A model generated the notes under the pieces. That model was not told where the DNA came from. It made no database searches and saw only the letters and a program-made list of their open reading frames with translations. DNA of 60,562 bases from a virus. Both the position numbers and the translations under genes were made by a program. Positions 25,641 to 33,954 of this stretch are shown one piece after another (the stretch's first letter is position 1; each line of letters begins with the position of its first letter). The stretch covers positions 1 to 60,562 of IMG/VR virus record IMGVR_UViG_3300002052_000004; one strand, written 5' to 3'.

Positions 25641-25924
25641 TTACACACCTGCCAGTTGCTCCCAGGCGAGCATTCTTTGCATTGAGCTATATGCGTACTG
25701 CTGTAAACCTTCTTGTTAAAGTAGTCATCCTTCAGAACCCAGATGAATACCTCTCTTCCACACTTCTTGCACTTGTTCAACACTCGCTCGCAGACATCCT
25801 GATTGATAATCTCCTCTAGTGCCTTCGTGAGAGGTTTCCCATACTTCTTCTTAATCTCCTCAGCGATGTCTCTCCGTATCCAAACGCTCTCTATCACCCA
25901 CTCGCTCACGTCTTTTGTGCTCAT
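25637..25924 (-). CDS. Zinc-binding protein with RHH-like N-terminus
   Basis: In this 95-residue protein, residues 10-45 resemble a short DNA-binding helix pair (VWIRRDIAEEIKKKYGKP LTKALEEI). Residues 52-90 hold CKKCG and CKEC knuckles plus a final Cys, a probable zinc ribbon. Confidence 0.6.
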   Translation of the reverse strand: MSTKDVSEWVIESVWIRRDIAEEIKKKYGKPLTKALEEIINQDVCERVLNKCKKCGREVFIWVLKDDYFNKKVYSSTHIAQCKECSPGSNWQVCK

Positions 25925-26160
25925 CTTGTCGGCTCCCCTAAGTATCCGCCTTTTGTAGAATCGCTATTGAATCTTGCTCCCTCTGGCGTAGCATATATAG
26001 CATCTCCCAGTCGGCGAACAAAGAAATGATGTCCATCAGCTGTCTTCACCCAGAAGCAACCAGCATGGCGTATGGGCAATCTCTTCCCTTTGTCAGAAGT
26101 GACTTTCGTTTGCAATATGTTCTCAAGAACCATCTTCTCTCTCTCGCTAAGTCTTACCAT
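25921..26160 (-). CDS. Unknown small protein
   Basis: This 79-residue protein has an N-terminal helix (SEREKMVLENILQTK), a beta-rich middle (CFWVKTADGHHFFVRRLGD) and a Gly-rich tail. Coupled to both neighbours by overlaps. Confidence 0.6.
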   Translation of the reverse strand: MVRLSEREKMVLENILQTKVTSDKGKRLPIRHAGCFWVKTADGHHFFVRRLGDAIYATPEGARFNSDSTKGGYLGEPTR

Positions 26161-26960
26161 ACTTTCACCCCCAAGTCCTCTTCTAACTTATCAAGAACCG
26201 CTTTAAACGTAATATCCGTAAACACTGGTCGCCATCCTTTCTTGAATCTACACTTCGTCACGAACGCCTTGTACTCTACTGGTTTCCCAGGTGGCTCGAA
26301 CCTCTTAGCATGGATAACCAAATCGAACCTATGTGGAAGTGCTCTCTCTACTCTCGGTCTGAACGTCCCTGTCGAATCCCCACTAACATAAACATCCTGT
26401 GGATGTGCGGTGCAAATCAGATGGACTGGTTTTGCTAGCAACCGGAAGATTATCGTCTTAATCCTGTGTCTCGCTTTCGGCCAGTTGAAACGCAAAAGTT
26501 GTCCAGTGGATTTTGCTTTCACGCCAACTCCCTCCAGCCATTCCTGTATCCAGTCCCAAATGTCTGTCAATGAGTCAATCACTACTACTCCTGCGATAGG
26601 ATTCTCTGGTGTAACTTTGTCTGTAAACTCCTTAATCGCTGTGAGCTGTCGCTCCAAGTTCGTTAACGCTACAAACGGGTCGGGCATATCACTATTCGGG
26701 TCAAGGTACGTTGCATCACTCCAGTGTATCTGTTTGAGCTCTTCCTCTGAGAAATGCTGGAACAACGGTGGTGCTCCTAGCTCCGTATCCCAGTAGAACA
26801 CAGGTGGACATACTTTCACTGCACTGAGACAAAATCCTGACTTCATCGTATCCGTATCACCGAAGATAAGTACTTTCAATCCAGTCTTGTGTGTCGCAAC
26901 GACATCAGCTTTCTGGAACACCTTATCTACCGTTTCGGCTGGTCCTGCTCCCCATCCCAT
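26154..26960 (-). CDS. RecA/Sak4-like recombination ATPase
   Basis: This 268-residue protein has a Walker A-like GDTDTMKS (34-41) and Walker B VVVIDS (Asp129), followed by a switch-like HLICTAHPQ segment. Length and motifs fit the phage Sak4/RadA-core group of single-strand annealing or strand-exchange ATPases. ATG 26960 is preferred, seven bases after GGAGGT; an in-frame GTG lies three codons upstream. It probably works with the OB-fold protein encoded upstream. Confidence 0.8.
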   Translation of the reverse strand: MGWGAGPAETVDKVFQKADVVATHKTGLKVLIFGDTDTMKSGFCLSAVKVCPPVFYWDTELGAPPLFQHFSEEELKQIHWSDATYLDPNSDMPDPFVALTNLERQLTAIKEFTDKVTPENPIAGVVVIDSLTDIWDWIQEWLEGVGVKAKSTGQLLRFNWPKARHRIKTIIFRLLAKPVHLICTAHPQDVYVSGDSTGTFRPRVERALPHRFDLVIHAKRFEPPGKPVEYKAFVTKCRFKKGWRPVFTDITFKAVLDKLEEDLGVKVW

Positions 26961-26973
26961 ACATCTCACCTCC

Positions 26974-27168
26974 TCACTCTATATTAATTTCCGTTACCAA
27001 GTCGAAATCAATCTTCCAGTGCTTACCAACCACTTTTGGTATCGCGTCTCCCATTGTGCAAACTGTATCTGAACCTATTTGAATATAGATGTTATCCACG
27101 CTAAATCCTAGCTCTATAGCTTTTTCACGTAACTTCTTAAGTTTTTCGCGCATAGTTGCTTCGTTCAC
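26974..27168 (-). CDS. Unknown small protein
   Basis: This 64-residue protein has a basic helix (MREKLKKLREKAIELG) and a beta-rich C-terminus. It is encoded between the HNH and RecA-like genes with no known motif. Confidence 0.6.
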   Translation of the reverse strand: MNEATMREKLKKLREKAIELGFSVDNIYIQIGSDTVCTMGDAIPKVVGKHWKIDFDLVTEINIE

Positions 27169-27179
27169 ATTTATCCCTC

Positions 27180-27692
27180 CTAACCCTCATGTTGACAGAT
27201 GTGTGCTGTCACACTACTCACACCTGCTTTATATCCTTCCAAGTATGCTTCTGAAACAATTGCGTTCTTCGCTAACTGTCGGAGGAGTGCAAACTCCGCG
27301 GACGGATATTCAACTTGCGCGTGGAGACCTTTCTGTTTCCAGCTATCCTTCTTCTGGTCATTTATTCCAGAGAGAACTCTCTCAAGCGTACTACCAGACA
27401 AAGTTCCATTTATCGCTTTCTCAATAGCGCTTTGCCTATTCTTCATCAAAGTTCGTAGGAACTTCTTGTGCTCCTCATATGGGTTTTCTGAGAACGTCTT
27501 GTAGTGACACTCGAGACACAACAACCGGCAATTTTCCATCTTAATGTTCGAATTATCTCCATCAGCATGATGTCTATGGAAGCCTTGAACCAATGGATTG
27601 AAGCACGTGCTGTTTGCACACACTCCATCTTGTTTCTTAAATACTTCATCAACTATCCACTGTGGAAAGTTCTTTCTTGTCTTCTCGCTCAT
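27180..27692 (-). CDS. HNH endonuclease
   Basis: This 170-residue protein; ATG 27692 is chosen for its GGAGGTGAAATGT site. CANSTC, FHRHHADGDNSN, ENCRLLCLECHY form the His-Asn-His core with zinc knuckles. The C-terminal half is helical and may bind a specific DNA or RNA site. It lies directly downstream of a large structured non-coding region, so it may be a mobile nuclease linked to that element. Confidence 0.85.
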   Translation of the reverse strand: MSEKTRKNFPQWIVDEVFKKQDGVCANSTCFNPLVQGFHRHHADGDNSNIKMENCRLLCLECHYKTFSENPYEEHKKFLRTLMKNRQSAIEKAINGTLSGSTLERVLSGINDQKKDSWKQKGLHAQVEYPSAEFALLRQLAKNAIVSEAYLEGYKAGVSSVTAHICQHEG

Positions 27693-27743
27693 ACATTTCA
27701 CCTCCAGCTCTCGAGTGGTCATACGTTGGCAGGTCGGTAACAT

Positions 27744-28560
27744 GGTCTCTGCGGAGACCGCTCATGCTGAGTTTTCACAAGACCACATCCTGAGGGTCAC
27801 TCAGGCAAGTCATGTCTCTGGGGCTATGCGTTGGGTGCCAGAGCTCTCAGCATAGGAGTTTCTTTCACCTCCCTCGTAGAGCGCATCACTCTACTAGTTA
27901 CCCCGCTGTGCGGCCACTTATACCCCGTTCGTTACCTTATGAGGGATTATCCCACATTGGTATGCCTACCTGTGCAGTCTAAAGGACCTTCTTGATTCGG
28001 AGTCTTCCAGGTGTGTTACCTAGTCAACCCATGCCTTCAAGAAGGGGGTGTTTCCTTCATACTTTTGCAGTGGGCCTTTGTTGGGCAGCTTCTCGGTGCT
28101 GCGACCTCCCTAATACAACCCTCTCCGAGCCGGTCCGGAATCAAACCCGAACCAGAGGGTTGCCTCGCTTGCCGCACGGATTCCCGAGCTGCCTCTCAAC
28201 GAGGGCATATGGGAAGCACGGTACTCGAGGTCGTGCTTTCAGCCATGTACTAAGTAACTGCGTCCTGCATGAGGTGGCGTCTTACGACGTAGGCCTCTCG
28301 ACAGCTACGCAATTACTCAGCCCTTTCTCCTCACCAGGTGGGGCTTCCAACGACCTTTCACGGATGATGCACAGCGTACCGACCTGACCTCACGCGCGCA
28401 TACGTGTGTAGTTCATCCAGGTTTTCAAGGCCAGGAATCTACCTTTTTCACAGCGACTTTGGTTCGGTCGTGCATTATGGACATGCTCTTTAATCGGATT
28501 ATTTAGCTGCACATCGACCTATCTCGGCTGGGGTGAGCCAAACCGAGTTTAGTTTAAATA
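27744..28560 (-). ncRNA. Large structured RNA candidate (~820 nt)
   Basis: No gene is seen from 27693 to 28690. The region is richer in G+C than its flanks and full of complementary arms. Examples: GGTCTC/GAGACC (27744-27759), CCTGAG/CTCAGG (27789-27805), a 9-bp helix 28116-28124/28154-28162 stacked on a 7-bp helix 28132-28138/28147-28153, GAAGCACG/CGTGCTTT (28213-28239), nested stems 28271-28297, and CTCGG/CCGAG (28523-28547). On the minus strand the 28282-28285 loop reads GTAA, a GNRA tetraloop, which favours minus-strand transcription. Size and viral setting recall ornate large RNAs such as GOLLD or ROOL, but no match to them was established. Confidence 0.6.
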
Positions 28561-28690
28561 ATGGGAAGGTTAATGGTGTCCTGGTTAGCGAGGCTAAATG
28601 CCAAAGTGACTCCCTCAAACTTACAACTCTAAGGCTGAGATGGTCACTGGAGTAGCTTTCTCGACCAGAACATCCATTTCATCTCTGTAC

Positions 28691-29905
28691 TTACTGTACT
28701 GGTGTCGCTTCTGGCATTACGACAGTCTGCTCCTCTGGCGCAGTTCTGAATATCGGTATAGCCCATATGGCTACGGCATTCAAGTTGACTCTCTGTACGT
28801 CTGGTAGCACCTCTCTCTTCTCCCGATCATACCCTGGTCCAATGTTCGTTCGGCCAACTACATAGACTCTCGAATCTGGTCCGAAGGTATCTATGACATG
28901 CTTCAACTCCGTTGGTACCCAGCAAGGTGTTCCCTCTGCTCCAAGGTCTTCTTTGCTTACATCCTCCAATACCATCATGTAACTCCCGTAATCCGTTGGT
29001 GTCCTGTTTATCCAAGTCACGTCAGCTTCGACGATGACTAGCCGTCTCTTGTCGTTCTTGTTTGCATTATGCCAGGCCATCAGTTCGTCTAACGAGCTTT
29101 TCAATGCTTCCGGCGCTGTTTGGAATATCTTGATTATCCTCTCCGTGGTTATTGGTTCATACTCCGGAAGCACTATCGGCTCAAACCGTGCCTGTGTTGA
29201 CCAGTTCATATGATATATATTCGGCGTATCACTCGACAAGTTCAACCTCGTTCGGAATCCCTTTCCGAGTGGCGGCATTGGTAACTCATTCGGGTCTCCT
29301 GCATTGCACATCGTTGCGAGGAGTTTGAAATTCCCTCCCCCCGCTGGTCTACCGAAGCTTAAGAGAGTTCGAATATACCTCGGAAGTAACGGCTTTCCAT
29401 AACTCGGGCTCTTTCTTCCTTTGACATTCTTCTCCGGGTCAGGTTTAACCATCCATTGTCTAGTATCTAACGGTGTCCCTGCTGGATAAACTTTGTCGCC
29501 GAACTGTGTATCCTCTCCGAGGACTTTCTTCTCAGCAACTGCTTGTGCTCTTGTCTCTTCGTTTGCATATAAATCCGCTTTCTCTTCCCTCTCTGAACGT
29601 GTTACGTCAATCGCTCCTGAGAGGCCCAGAGTGATGTAGTCGTAAGGTTTTGCTGGTGAACGCAGTGACGATTTAATCTTAAGGTAAACTCTGTGCCTTG
29701 CGGTACTGTCATACCACTCGGCAGTTTTCCCTGCAACGCCTTGTTTGAATATCGCTAGTTGCTCCTCGTACATCTTAGTTAGCTCAGCAAATGGTTTCCC
29801 TAGGGCTTGTGACCACGCTGTTAACTTCGCCAAAGTCTCCGCTGGCACAGCTGGTGCGGTTGGTGCAACTGGTACTGCTGCCGTTTTTTCTTCTTCTACA
29901 CTCAT
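28691..29905 (-). CDS. OB-fold single-stranded DNA-binding protein candidate
   Basis: This is a 404-residue protein. ATG 29905 is preferred with GGAGGTG nine bases upstream; an ATG at 29932 overlaps the previous stop. An Ala/Pro-rich N-terminus is followed by a mixed domain. Residues about 290-370 resemble an OB fold of the RPA type (RRLVIVEADVTWINRT, YGSYMMVLEDVSKED, SRVYVVGRTNI). The C-terminus is acidic and Pro-rich, as in many SSBs. Placement between replication genes supports a role coating single strands. No other SSB is recognised. Confidence 0.55.
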   Translation of the reverse strand: MSVEEEKTAAVPVAPTAPAVPAETLAKLTAWSQALGKPFAELTKMYEEQLAIFKQGVAGKTAEWYDSTARHRVYLKIKSSLRSPAKPYDYITLGLSGAIDVTRSEREEKADLYANEETRAQAVAEKKVLGEDTQFGDKVYPAGTPLDTRQWMVKPDPEKNVKGRKSPSYGKPLLPRYIRTLLSFGRPAGGGNFKLLATMCNAGDPNELPMPPLGKGFRTRLNLSSDTPNIYHMNWSTQARFEPIVLPEYEPITTERIIKIFQTAPEALKSSLDELMAWHNANKNDKRRLVIVEADVTWINRTPTDYGSYMMVLEDVSKEDLGAEGTPCWVPTELKHVIDTFGPDSRVYVVGRTNIGPGYDREKREVLPDVQRVNLNAVAIWAIPIFRTAPEEQTVVMPEATPVQ

Positions 29906-29931
29906 GGCGTTTTTCACCTCCTGTCCTGCCA

Positions 29932-30276
29932 TTATGTGACTATGATATGTGTCCTGCAGTACTCAAAAATACTATGCTCATCTACTGCAGTGCACATTTT
30001 GAAAATGCACCCACATTTACATTCGTATACTTCCATTTGCGCGGAACATGTCGGGCATACAATAACACTATTCGGTGGGTGTAGAAATCTTGCTACGACA
30101 AAATAAAAGTACCGCCCATCCCTCGTGCGGTCGAGTCTCCGACCTTCATAAGCCCTTTGTACAAGTCTCCTCGTCGCACGATAACTTAATCCTAACTTCG
30201 GCGTGAGTTCCTCTATCTTCCACGCTGTGCGGAACATTAACCGCTCCCATTCTACTCTCCGCTTTTCTCTCGCCAA
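29932..30276 (-). CDS. HTH plus zinc-ribbon DNA-binding protein
   Basis: This 114-residue protein starts at TTG 30276. Residues 15-50 form a helix-turn-helix (ELTPKLGLSYRATRRLVQRA). Residues 73-110 carry CPTC and CKCGC plus further Cys/His, a zinc ribbon. Likely a transcription regulator of the downstream OB-fold gene. Confidence 0.6.
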   Translation of the reverse strand: MAREKRRVEWERLMFRTAWKIEELTPKLGLSYRATRRLVQRAYEGRRLDRTRDGRYFYFVVARFLHPPNSVIVCPTCSAQMEVYECKCGCIFKMCTAVDEHSIFEYCRTHIIVT

Positions 30277-30519
30277 AACCTATCCACCCCGCCAATAGGT
30301 GTTATCATATAATTAGGAAGAAGCTCCGAAGAGCTTCCTACAACCTCGTTCGTTTGACAATTAGTTCCTTTGTCATCTGAGCTCAACTCATCACCCGACC
30401 AGAAAAAACATTTGGTTTCTGGTTTCGCCAGAATCTCACTGGCTCGTCAGGGGCGTTTCGCCGACCGATGTTTGTACATCGTTAGTGGAATATTCCACCA
30501 CTGTACTCTCACTGGACCC
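30277..30519 (-). ncRNA. Structured intergenic RNA, possible switch
   Basis: The region has no gene. AAGCTC/GAGCTT (30321-30336) closes on a loop that reads TTCG on the minus strand, a C(UUCG)G tetraloop, supporting minus-strand RNA. TTTCTGG (30416-30422) can pair either with CCAGAAA (30399-30405) or with CCAGAA (30428-30433), two exclusive hairpins. CGATGT/ACATCG (30466-30481) and the palindrome 30485-30498 follow. It could be a leader, riboswitch or small RNA. Confidence 0.5.
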
Positions 30520-30771
30520 CTATGTTCCTACTGGTAGTTTCTCACTATACACATGGAAGTATCGCCAAATGATTTCGGCCAACATGACTATCAAAGGTAT
30601 GACAATGACAAATATCACCCAAGCATAGAGTAGTTCAGCGACTTGTTCTGTTAAGACAAAGGACGGTTCGAACACTGTTCGAAGCGTGTAAATGACGGCT
30701 AAGACCAAACCGATGACTAAGCTGAGAAACTTCGTTCCCATGTGATTAGATTTTGCCTTACTTTCAGACAC
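30520..30771 (-). CDS. Two-helix membrane protein
   Basis: This 83-residue protein starts at GTG 30771 (GGAGGT ten bases upstream). Two transmembrane helices lie at about residues 13-33 and 46-70. Function unknown; it could be an early membrane factor. Confidence 0.65.
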   Translation of the reverse strand: MSESKAKSNHMGTKFLSLVIGLVLAVIYTLRTVFEPSFVLTEQVAELLYAWVIFVIVIPLIVMLAEIIWRYFHVYSEKLPVGT

Positions 30772-30856
30772 CGAAGAGTCCACCTCCTACCACGGGTGCG
30801 TGTACCTCGTGATTGTTACAAAAAGGGGTAGTGAGAGGAGTGGTGAGTCTGCTCAA

Positions 30857-31204
30857 CTACAACCCCTCAGTTTCCTCGGTTTCTTCACCCTCTTCAGTTT
30901 CTTCAGCCTCTACAGCCTCTTCCACTTTCTCTTCCTCCACAGGCGCGAGAACTGGAAGTCCGACTGCGGTCCTAGCTACCCACCAAGAGCGGTTGCCTTC
31001 CCATCCTCTGGTGGCAACGCCGTTTTTCTCCATTCTCTTCAGACGAGAGAAGGCAGTGCCATTCTCAACGCCTAGAAAGGCGGCAACCTCTTTGGTCGTG
31101 TGCATCTCTTTGCTAAGGTATTCGAGCAATTTCTCGTTGCTCACCTTGCTTATCTGAGGCTTGGACTCCTGAAGATTCTTGAAGTCCCCTAGAGCTTTTG
31201 GCAT
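30857..31204 (-). CDS. Winged-helix protein with MPKAL N-terminal motif and acidic tail
   Basis: This is a 115-residue protein. ATG 31204 is chosen for its GGAGGTGAAAC site and because MPKALGDFKNLQE matches the N-termini encoded at 37213, 44950 and 42706. Residues 22-72 form a winged helix (TTKEVAAFLGVENGTAFSRL). The last 30 residues are almost all Glu, Thr and Val. A TATA box lies at 31271-31280. An in-frame TTG at 31330 could give a longer form from a second promoter at 31392. Confidence 0.75.
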   Translation of the reverse strand: MPKALGDFKNLQESKPQISKVSNEKLLEYLSKEMHTTKEVAAFLGVENGTAFSRLKRMEKNGVATRGWEGNRSWWVARTAVGLPVLAPVEEEKVEEAVEAEETEEGEETEETEGL

Positions 31205-31270
31205 AGATGTTTCACCTCCTTGTGACCATGCAGAGTCTATGCGACTCGCATTAAGTCTTACCCTGACCAG

Positions 31271-31290
31271 ATTTATAAATCTTTCTGTTC
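31271..31290 (-). promoter_or_regulatory. BRE/TATA promoter
   Basis: On the minus strand GAACAGAAAG precedes ATTTATAAAT. It is correctly placed, about 70 bases ahead of the ATG at 31204. It shares the AGAAAG/GGAAAG plus ATTTAWAA pattern with 31392 and 37668. Confidence 0.7.
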
Positions 31291-31375
31291 GGGGTAAGAG
31301 TGCAATGTGTGAACCATCAAACGTTTCCAACAGCTACCCAATCCTCCACGTCGTCTTTTGTAGCAAGTGATGTGA

Positions 31376-31750
31376 CTAATCTTTACCTGAACTTTTATTT
31401 AAATCTTTCCGTTCAATGTTGGGGTTCCACAAATTGAGGAACTTTTCCGAAAGCATATATCGGAGAGGCCCTGATTTATTTCTTCTTATCCACGTCAGGA
31501 CGCCTTTATCTCCAAGCAAATGAAGCACAGTCAATATATTCGACCGAGACTTTCCGTATACGGCGTAGAATACATTCGTGGTCACGATATTCAACCCCAT
31601 CTCACGCAACGCCAAGAATATCTTTACCGAGCGTACTTGGGCGGATGATATCCTACTAAGTTTCATCTTCTTCAGCGTGAAATGTATCTTCACATCGTCG
31701 ATTTTACGCATCTCCGCCTTTATCTCTCCAACTATCTCTTCGTCTTTCAC
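31376..31750 (-). CDS. Winged-helix regulator
   Basis: This 124-residue protein starts at GTG 31750 with GGAAGGAGGGAGCGAA. Residues 35-100 form a winged helix (SSAQVRSVKIFLALREMG, YGKSRSNILTVLHLLGDKGVL). Its last codons contain the promoter for the next gene. Confidence 0.65.
   Translation of the reverse strand: MKDEEIVGEIKAEMRKIDDVKIHFTLKKMKLSRISSAQVRSVKIFLALREMGLNIVTTNVFYAVYGKSRSNILTVLHLLGDKGVLTWIRRNKSGPLRYMLSEKFLNLWNPNIERKDLNKSSGKD
31392..31413 (-). promoter_or_regulatory. BRE/TATA promoter
   Basis: On the minus strand GAACGGAAAG precedes ATTTAAATAA, inside the end of the gene at 31376. The transcript would start near 31367. Confidence 0.7.
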
Positions 31751-31923
31751 TTCGCTCCCTCCTTCCTGTAACTAAATATCGGAACTGGTAGGATTATGAA
31801 AGGTGCTCCTTTCATCTTTTCATCTACAAACTTCTTTGCATCACCTTCTTCGGTCATGCAAATAGCAGTAGTACCGTCTATTACTATTTGATAGATGAAT
31901 CCTTCGTGTTTAGGTTCTGGCAA
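31747..31923 (-). CDS. Unknown 58-residue protein
   Basis: It starts at TTG 31923 behind GGAGGTGGATAAGT and overlaps the next start. A beta-beta-alpha-beta pattern (GFIYQIVIDGTTAICMTEEG, FIILPVPIF) is visible. No family recognised. Confidence 0.6.
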   Translation of the reverse strand: MPEPKHEGFIYQIVIDGTTAICMTEEGDAKKFVDEKMKGAPFIILPVPIFSYRKEGAK

Positions 31924-31936
31924 ACTTATCCACCTC

Positions 31937-32122
31937 CTATGGTTTTGTCCGTACTTCGACTGTTAGAGTTCCTGTACAGTTCTTGCGAACTCTAACATAG
32001 ATTGCAAAAGGTAACCTGTTCCAAACATGGCAACCTTGTAATGACATCGGTCCACCATTGTCATGATGTGTCATCACTATCTCTTGCTTTCCTCTATTAA
32101 CAAGTGTAGATTTTTCTCCCAC
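31937..32122 (-). CDS. Unknown 61-residue protein
   Basis: GTG 32122 follows GGAGGTGGTTAGC. It is a beta-rich small protein with MTHHDNGGP and VRVRKNCTGTLTVEVR. Function unknown. Confidence 0.55.
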   Translation of the reverse strand: MGEKSTLVNRGKQEIVMTHHDNGGPMSLQGCHVWNRLPFAIYVRVRKNCTGTLTVEVRTKP

Positions 32123-32123
32123 G

Positions 32124-32294
32124 CTAACCACCTCCGAGGTTTATAATCTGGTATCTCTGCCGTACACGGAACTTACACTTCTCGCACATATAATCCTCCC
32201 AGTATACGTGCACTCTCTTCCAGCCCTCTCCCATGATTTCCGTGCCTTGGTTAACTCTAACCATATCCCTATTGCACTTGAAACAATACGGCAT
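32124..32294 (-). CDS. Zinc-ribbon mini-protein
   Basis: This 56-residue protein has CFKC (Cys4/Cys7) and CEKC (Cys37/Cys40), a full four-cysteine ribbon with a basic loop between. Coupled to the next gene. Confidence 0.65.
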   Translation of the reverse strand: MPYCFKCNRDMVRVNQGTEIMGEGWKRVHVYWEDYMCEKCKFRVRQRYQIINLGGG

Positions 32295-32296
32295 AT

Positions 32297-32638
32297 TCAC
32301 TCCTCAGGTTTGAAATCACTACAAGTCTTACGTACCGTCTTGCACTCAGTGCATTTAGTATTATCACAATGTTCATCCCAGTACTCACAATACGACTTCT
32401 CATCAACATTTGCACATTTCAGGCACAAGCAATCTGGTACACCAGTTGGAGTATCTTCTGAAACTTTTTTCCAGTCTACTGGAGGCAACGGTCCGAGTGT
32501 CGCTCCAATGAGCCTCTTTGCTATCTCAATATTCTTCTCATGTTGTTCCTCTTTCGTCTTTCTTTCCCGCTCAATAGCTGCTGCTATTCTCTCTTCCCGA
32601 GTCATTCCCGTTGCCTTTCTCATTCCTCTTTTTCCCAT
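32297..32638 (-). CDS. Basic helix plus Cys-rich protein
   Basis: In this 113-residue protein the N-terminal half is a charged helix and the C-terminal 45 residues hold seven cysteines (CLCLKC, YCEYW, HCDNTKCTEC, TCSDF). ATG 32638 is preferred over 32644 for spacing from GGAGGA. Probably binds zinc. Confidence 0.6.
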   Translation of the reverse strand: MGKRGMRKATGMTREERIAAAIERERKTKEEQHEKNIEIAKRLIGATLGPLPPVDWKKVSEDTPTGVPDCLCLKCANVDEKSYCEYWDEHCDNTKCTECKTVRKTCSDFKPEE

Positions 32639-32640
32639 AT

Positions 32641-32976
32641 TCATTCCTCCTTTCGAAGCTTATAACCTATCGCCCAGATGATGAATCCTCCCTTGACACG
32701 AGAGATAACTACTATATTGTCAGTCATTCTCAACCCTTGTTTGATGCATTCATCTTCAATCTTTTCAATAGCCATACGTATCTTCATCTTCCGAAAGTCT
32801 CTGCGAGAGATGCCTCTTACATGTACTGGCATCATTACCTCGCACTCTAATGTCTGAAGATTCCTCTCACGAATGTTCTTAAGATGTTCGTGCAGTTCAT
32901 GTCTGTCAGTCAACGGTAGACTACATATACCTCTGGGTATCGGAGGCCACTCCTTCCTCATAGTCTTAGTTCTCAT
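32641..32976 (-). CDS. Unknown 111-residue protein
   Basis: It is a basic alpha/beta protein with a VMMPVHVRGISRRDFRKMKI helix and a final FIIWAIGYKL strand. AGGAGGTGAATAC ribosome site. No known family. Confidence 0.6.
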   Translation of the reverse strand: MRTKTMRKEWPPIPRGICSLPLTDRHELHEHLKNIRERNLQTLECEVMMPVHVRGISRRDFRKMKIRMAIEKIEDECIKQGLRMTDNIVVISRVKGGFIIWAIGYKLRKEE

Positions 32977-32980
32977 GTAT

Positions 32981-33277
32981 TCACCTCCTCGTTACATGTT
33001 GTTTTATGCTATCAGCTACAACTGACACAATGTCGCTAATGACATTGTCTACATCACTCTCTTCTATGTAGTACTCATCCATATCCCAATACTCTGGTAG
33101 ATTAAAGTACCAATCCGCTTGGTAGATAATTTCAAGTATCTTCTCCTTGAGCGTCAACGGACGAGAGTATCCACATTGAGGGCATAGATACTTCTCTGGA
33201 ATACCTTGGTCATCATTAACTATGTGCAGATATTGCTTTGCAGAGTAGGAACCTACACATCCTGTTGGACAATCCAA
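32981..33277 (-). CDS. Zinc-knuckle protein with acidic C-terminus
   Basis: This 98-residue protein starts at TTG 33277 behind GGAGGTGAGATGA. CPTGC near the start and CPQCG near residue 33 form a probable zinc site. The acidic C-terminus is rich in Asp, Glu and Tyr. Confidence 0.6.
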   Translation of the reverse strand: MDCPTGCVGSYSAKQYLHIVNDDQGIPEKYLCPQCGYSRPLTLKEKILEIIYQADWYFNLPEYWDMDEYYIEESDVDNVISDIVSVVADSIKQHVTRR

Positions 33278-33289
33278 TCATCTCACCTC

Positions 33290-33430
33290 CTATTGCTCCT
33301 GCATGCATTTCAAACACAAGTCATCATCCTCGTCGTAACAATCTGAACAAACATCGTTGCCACACCTATCACATGTATGAGGATCTTTGGTTAGCTTCCC
33401 ACATATCATGCACCAATAATCTCCTGCCAC
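33290..33430 (-). CDS. RING/ZZ-like zinc mini-protein
   Basis: This 46-residue protein starts at GTG 33430 with GGAGGTGACAGT. Eight cysteines form four CxxC pairs at residues 7/10, 20/23, 28/31 and 39/42, the spacing of a two-zinc cross-brace or treble-clef pair. It is not of known function and may mediate protein contacts. Confidence 0.65.
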   Translation of the reverse strand: MAGDYWCMICGKLTKDPHTCDRCGNDVCSDCYDEDDDLCLKCMQEQ

Positions 33431-33441
33431 ACTGTCACCTC

Positions 33442-33597
33442 CTACCTTATTTTAGCCTTAGGCTCGAACTTTGTAATCTCGCAAGAGGCGCAGGGCTCCT
33501 TCTTGAAATCCTTATCCTCATGTTTGCAACTACCACATAACGTGATAGTGCAATCCGGTACTACTCCGTACCAATTTCGTATCTCACTAACCTTCAT
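33442..33597 (-). CDS. Cys-rich mini-protein
   Basis: This 51-residue protein has Cys16, then CGSC and CASC knuckles, a likely zinc site. It overlaps the upstream gene's stop. Confidence 0.6.
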   Translation of the reverse strand: MKVSEIRNWYGVVPDCTITLCGSCKHEDKDFKKEPCASCEITKFEPKAKIR

Positions 33598-33935
33598 GCT
33601 TCCACCTCCGTTACTTTTCCAGCTTTCTCAAAGTCGTGTAACCACTCAAGTACTCGTAACGCTATCTCAAGACAAGCATCGAAATCACCTTTGCGATTCG
33701 CATCACAAAAGTCATGCCAGTAACCAGGGTCTATATCGCAAGGACTAAATGCTGGGCAAGGGTTACATAATGCTTCTTCAGCTTCCGGTGTTGCTTCTCT
33801 AACATACTGACAGAACCCACATTCATGTGTCATGATGCTCACATACTTTTTCTTCTCTATAGTGAGCACATGCTTTATCCATTGATGTACAGTGGATTCA
33901 TAGTACGGTCTCGGAACAGTTTCTAATTTCTCCAT
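33594..33935 (-). CDS. Cys-containing helical protein
   Basis: This 113-residue protein contains CGFCQY, CNPC and SPCDI in its middle, flanked by helices. A zinc- or cluster-binding fold is possible. Function unknown. Confidence 0.6.
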   Translation of the reverse strand: MEKLETVPRPYYESTVHQWIKHVLTIEKKKYVSIMTHECGFCQYVREATPEAEEALCNPCPAFSPCDIDPGYWHDFCDANRKGDFDACLEIALRVLEWLHDFEKAGKVTEVEA

Positions 33936-33954
33936 TCATTCCACCTCCATAACT

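Noticed and set aside
28130-28160. Possible tRNA T-arm
   Set aside because: The local hairpin resembles a T-arm, but no acceptor stem, anticodon arm or D-arm can be placed around it. No tRNA was found elsewhere by eye.
27992-28387. 131-codon plus-strand frame in the structured region
   Set aside because: Composition is unlike any protein here, no ribosome site, and the DNA is dominated by inverted repeats, fitting RNA better than protein.
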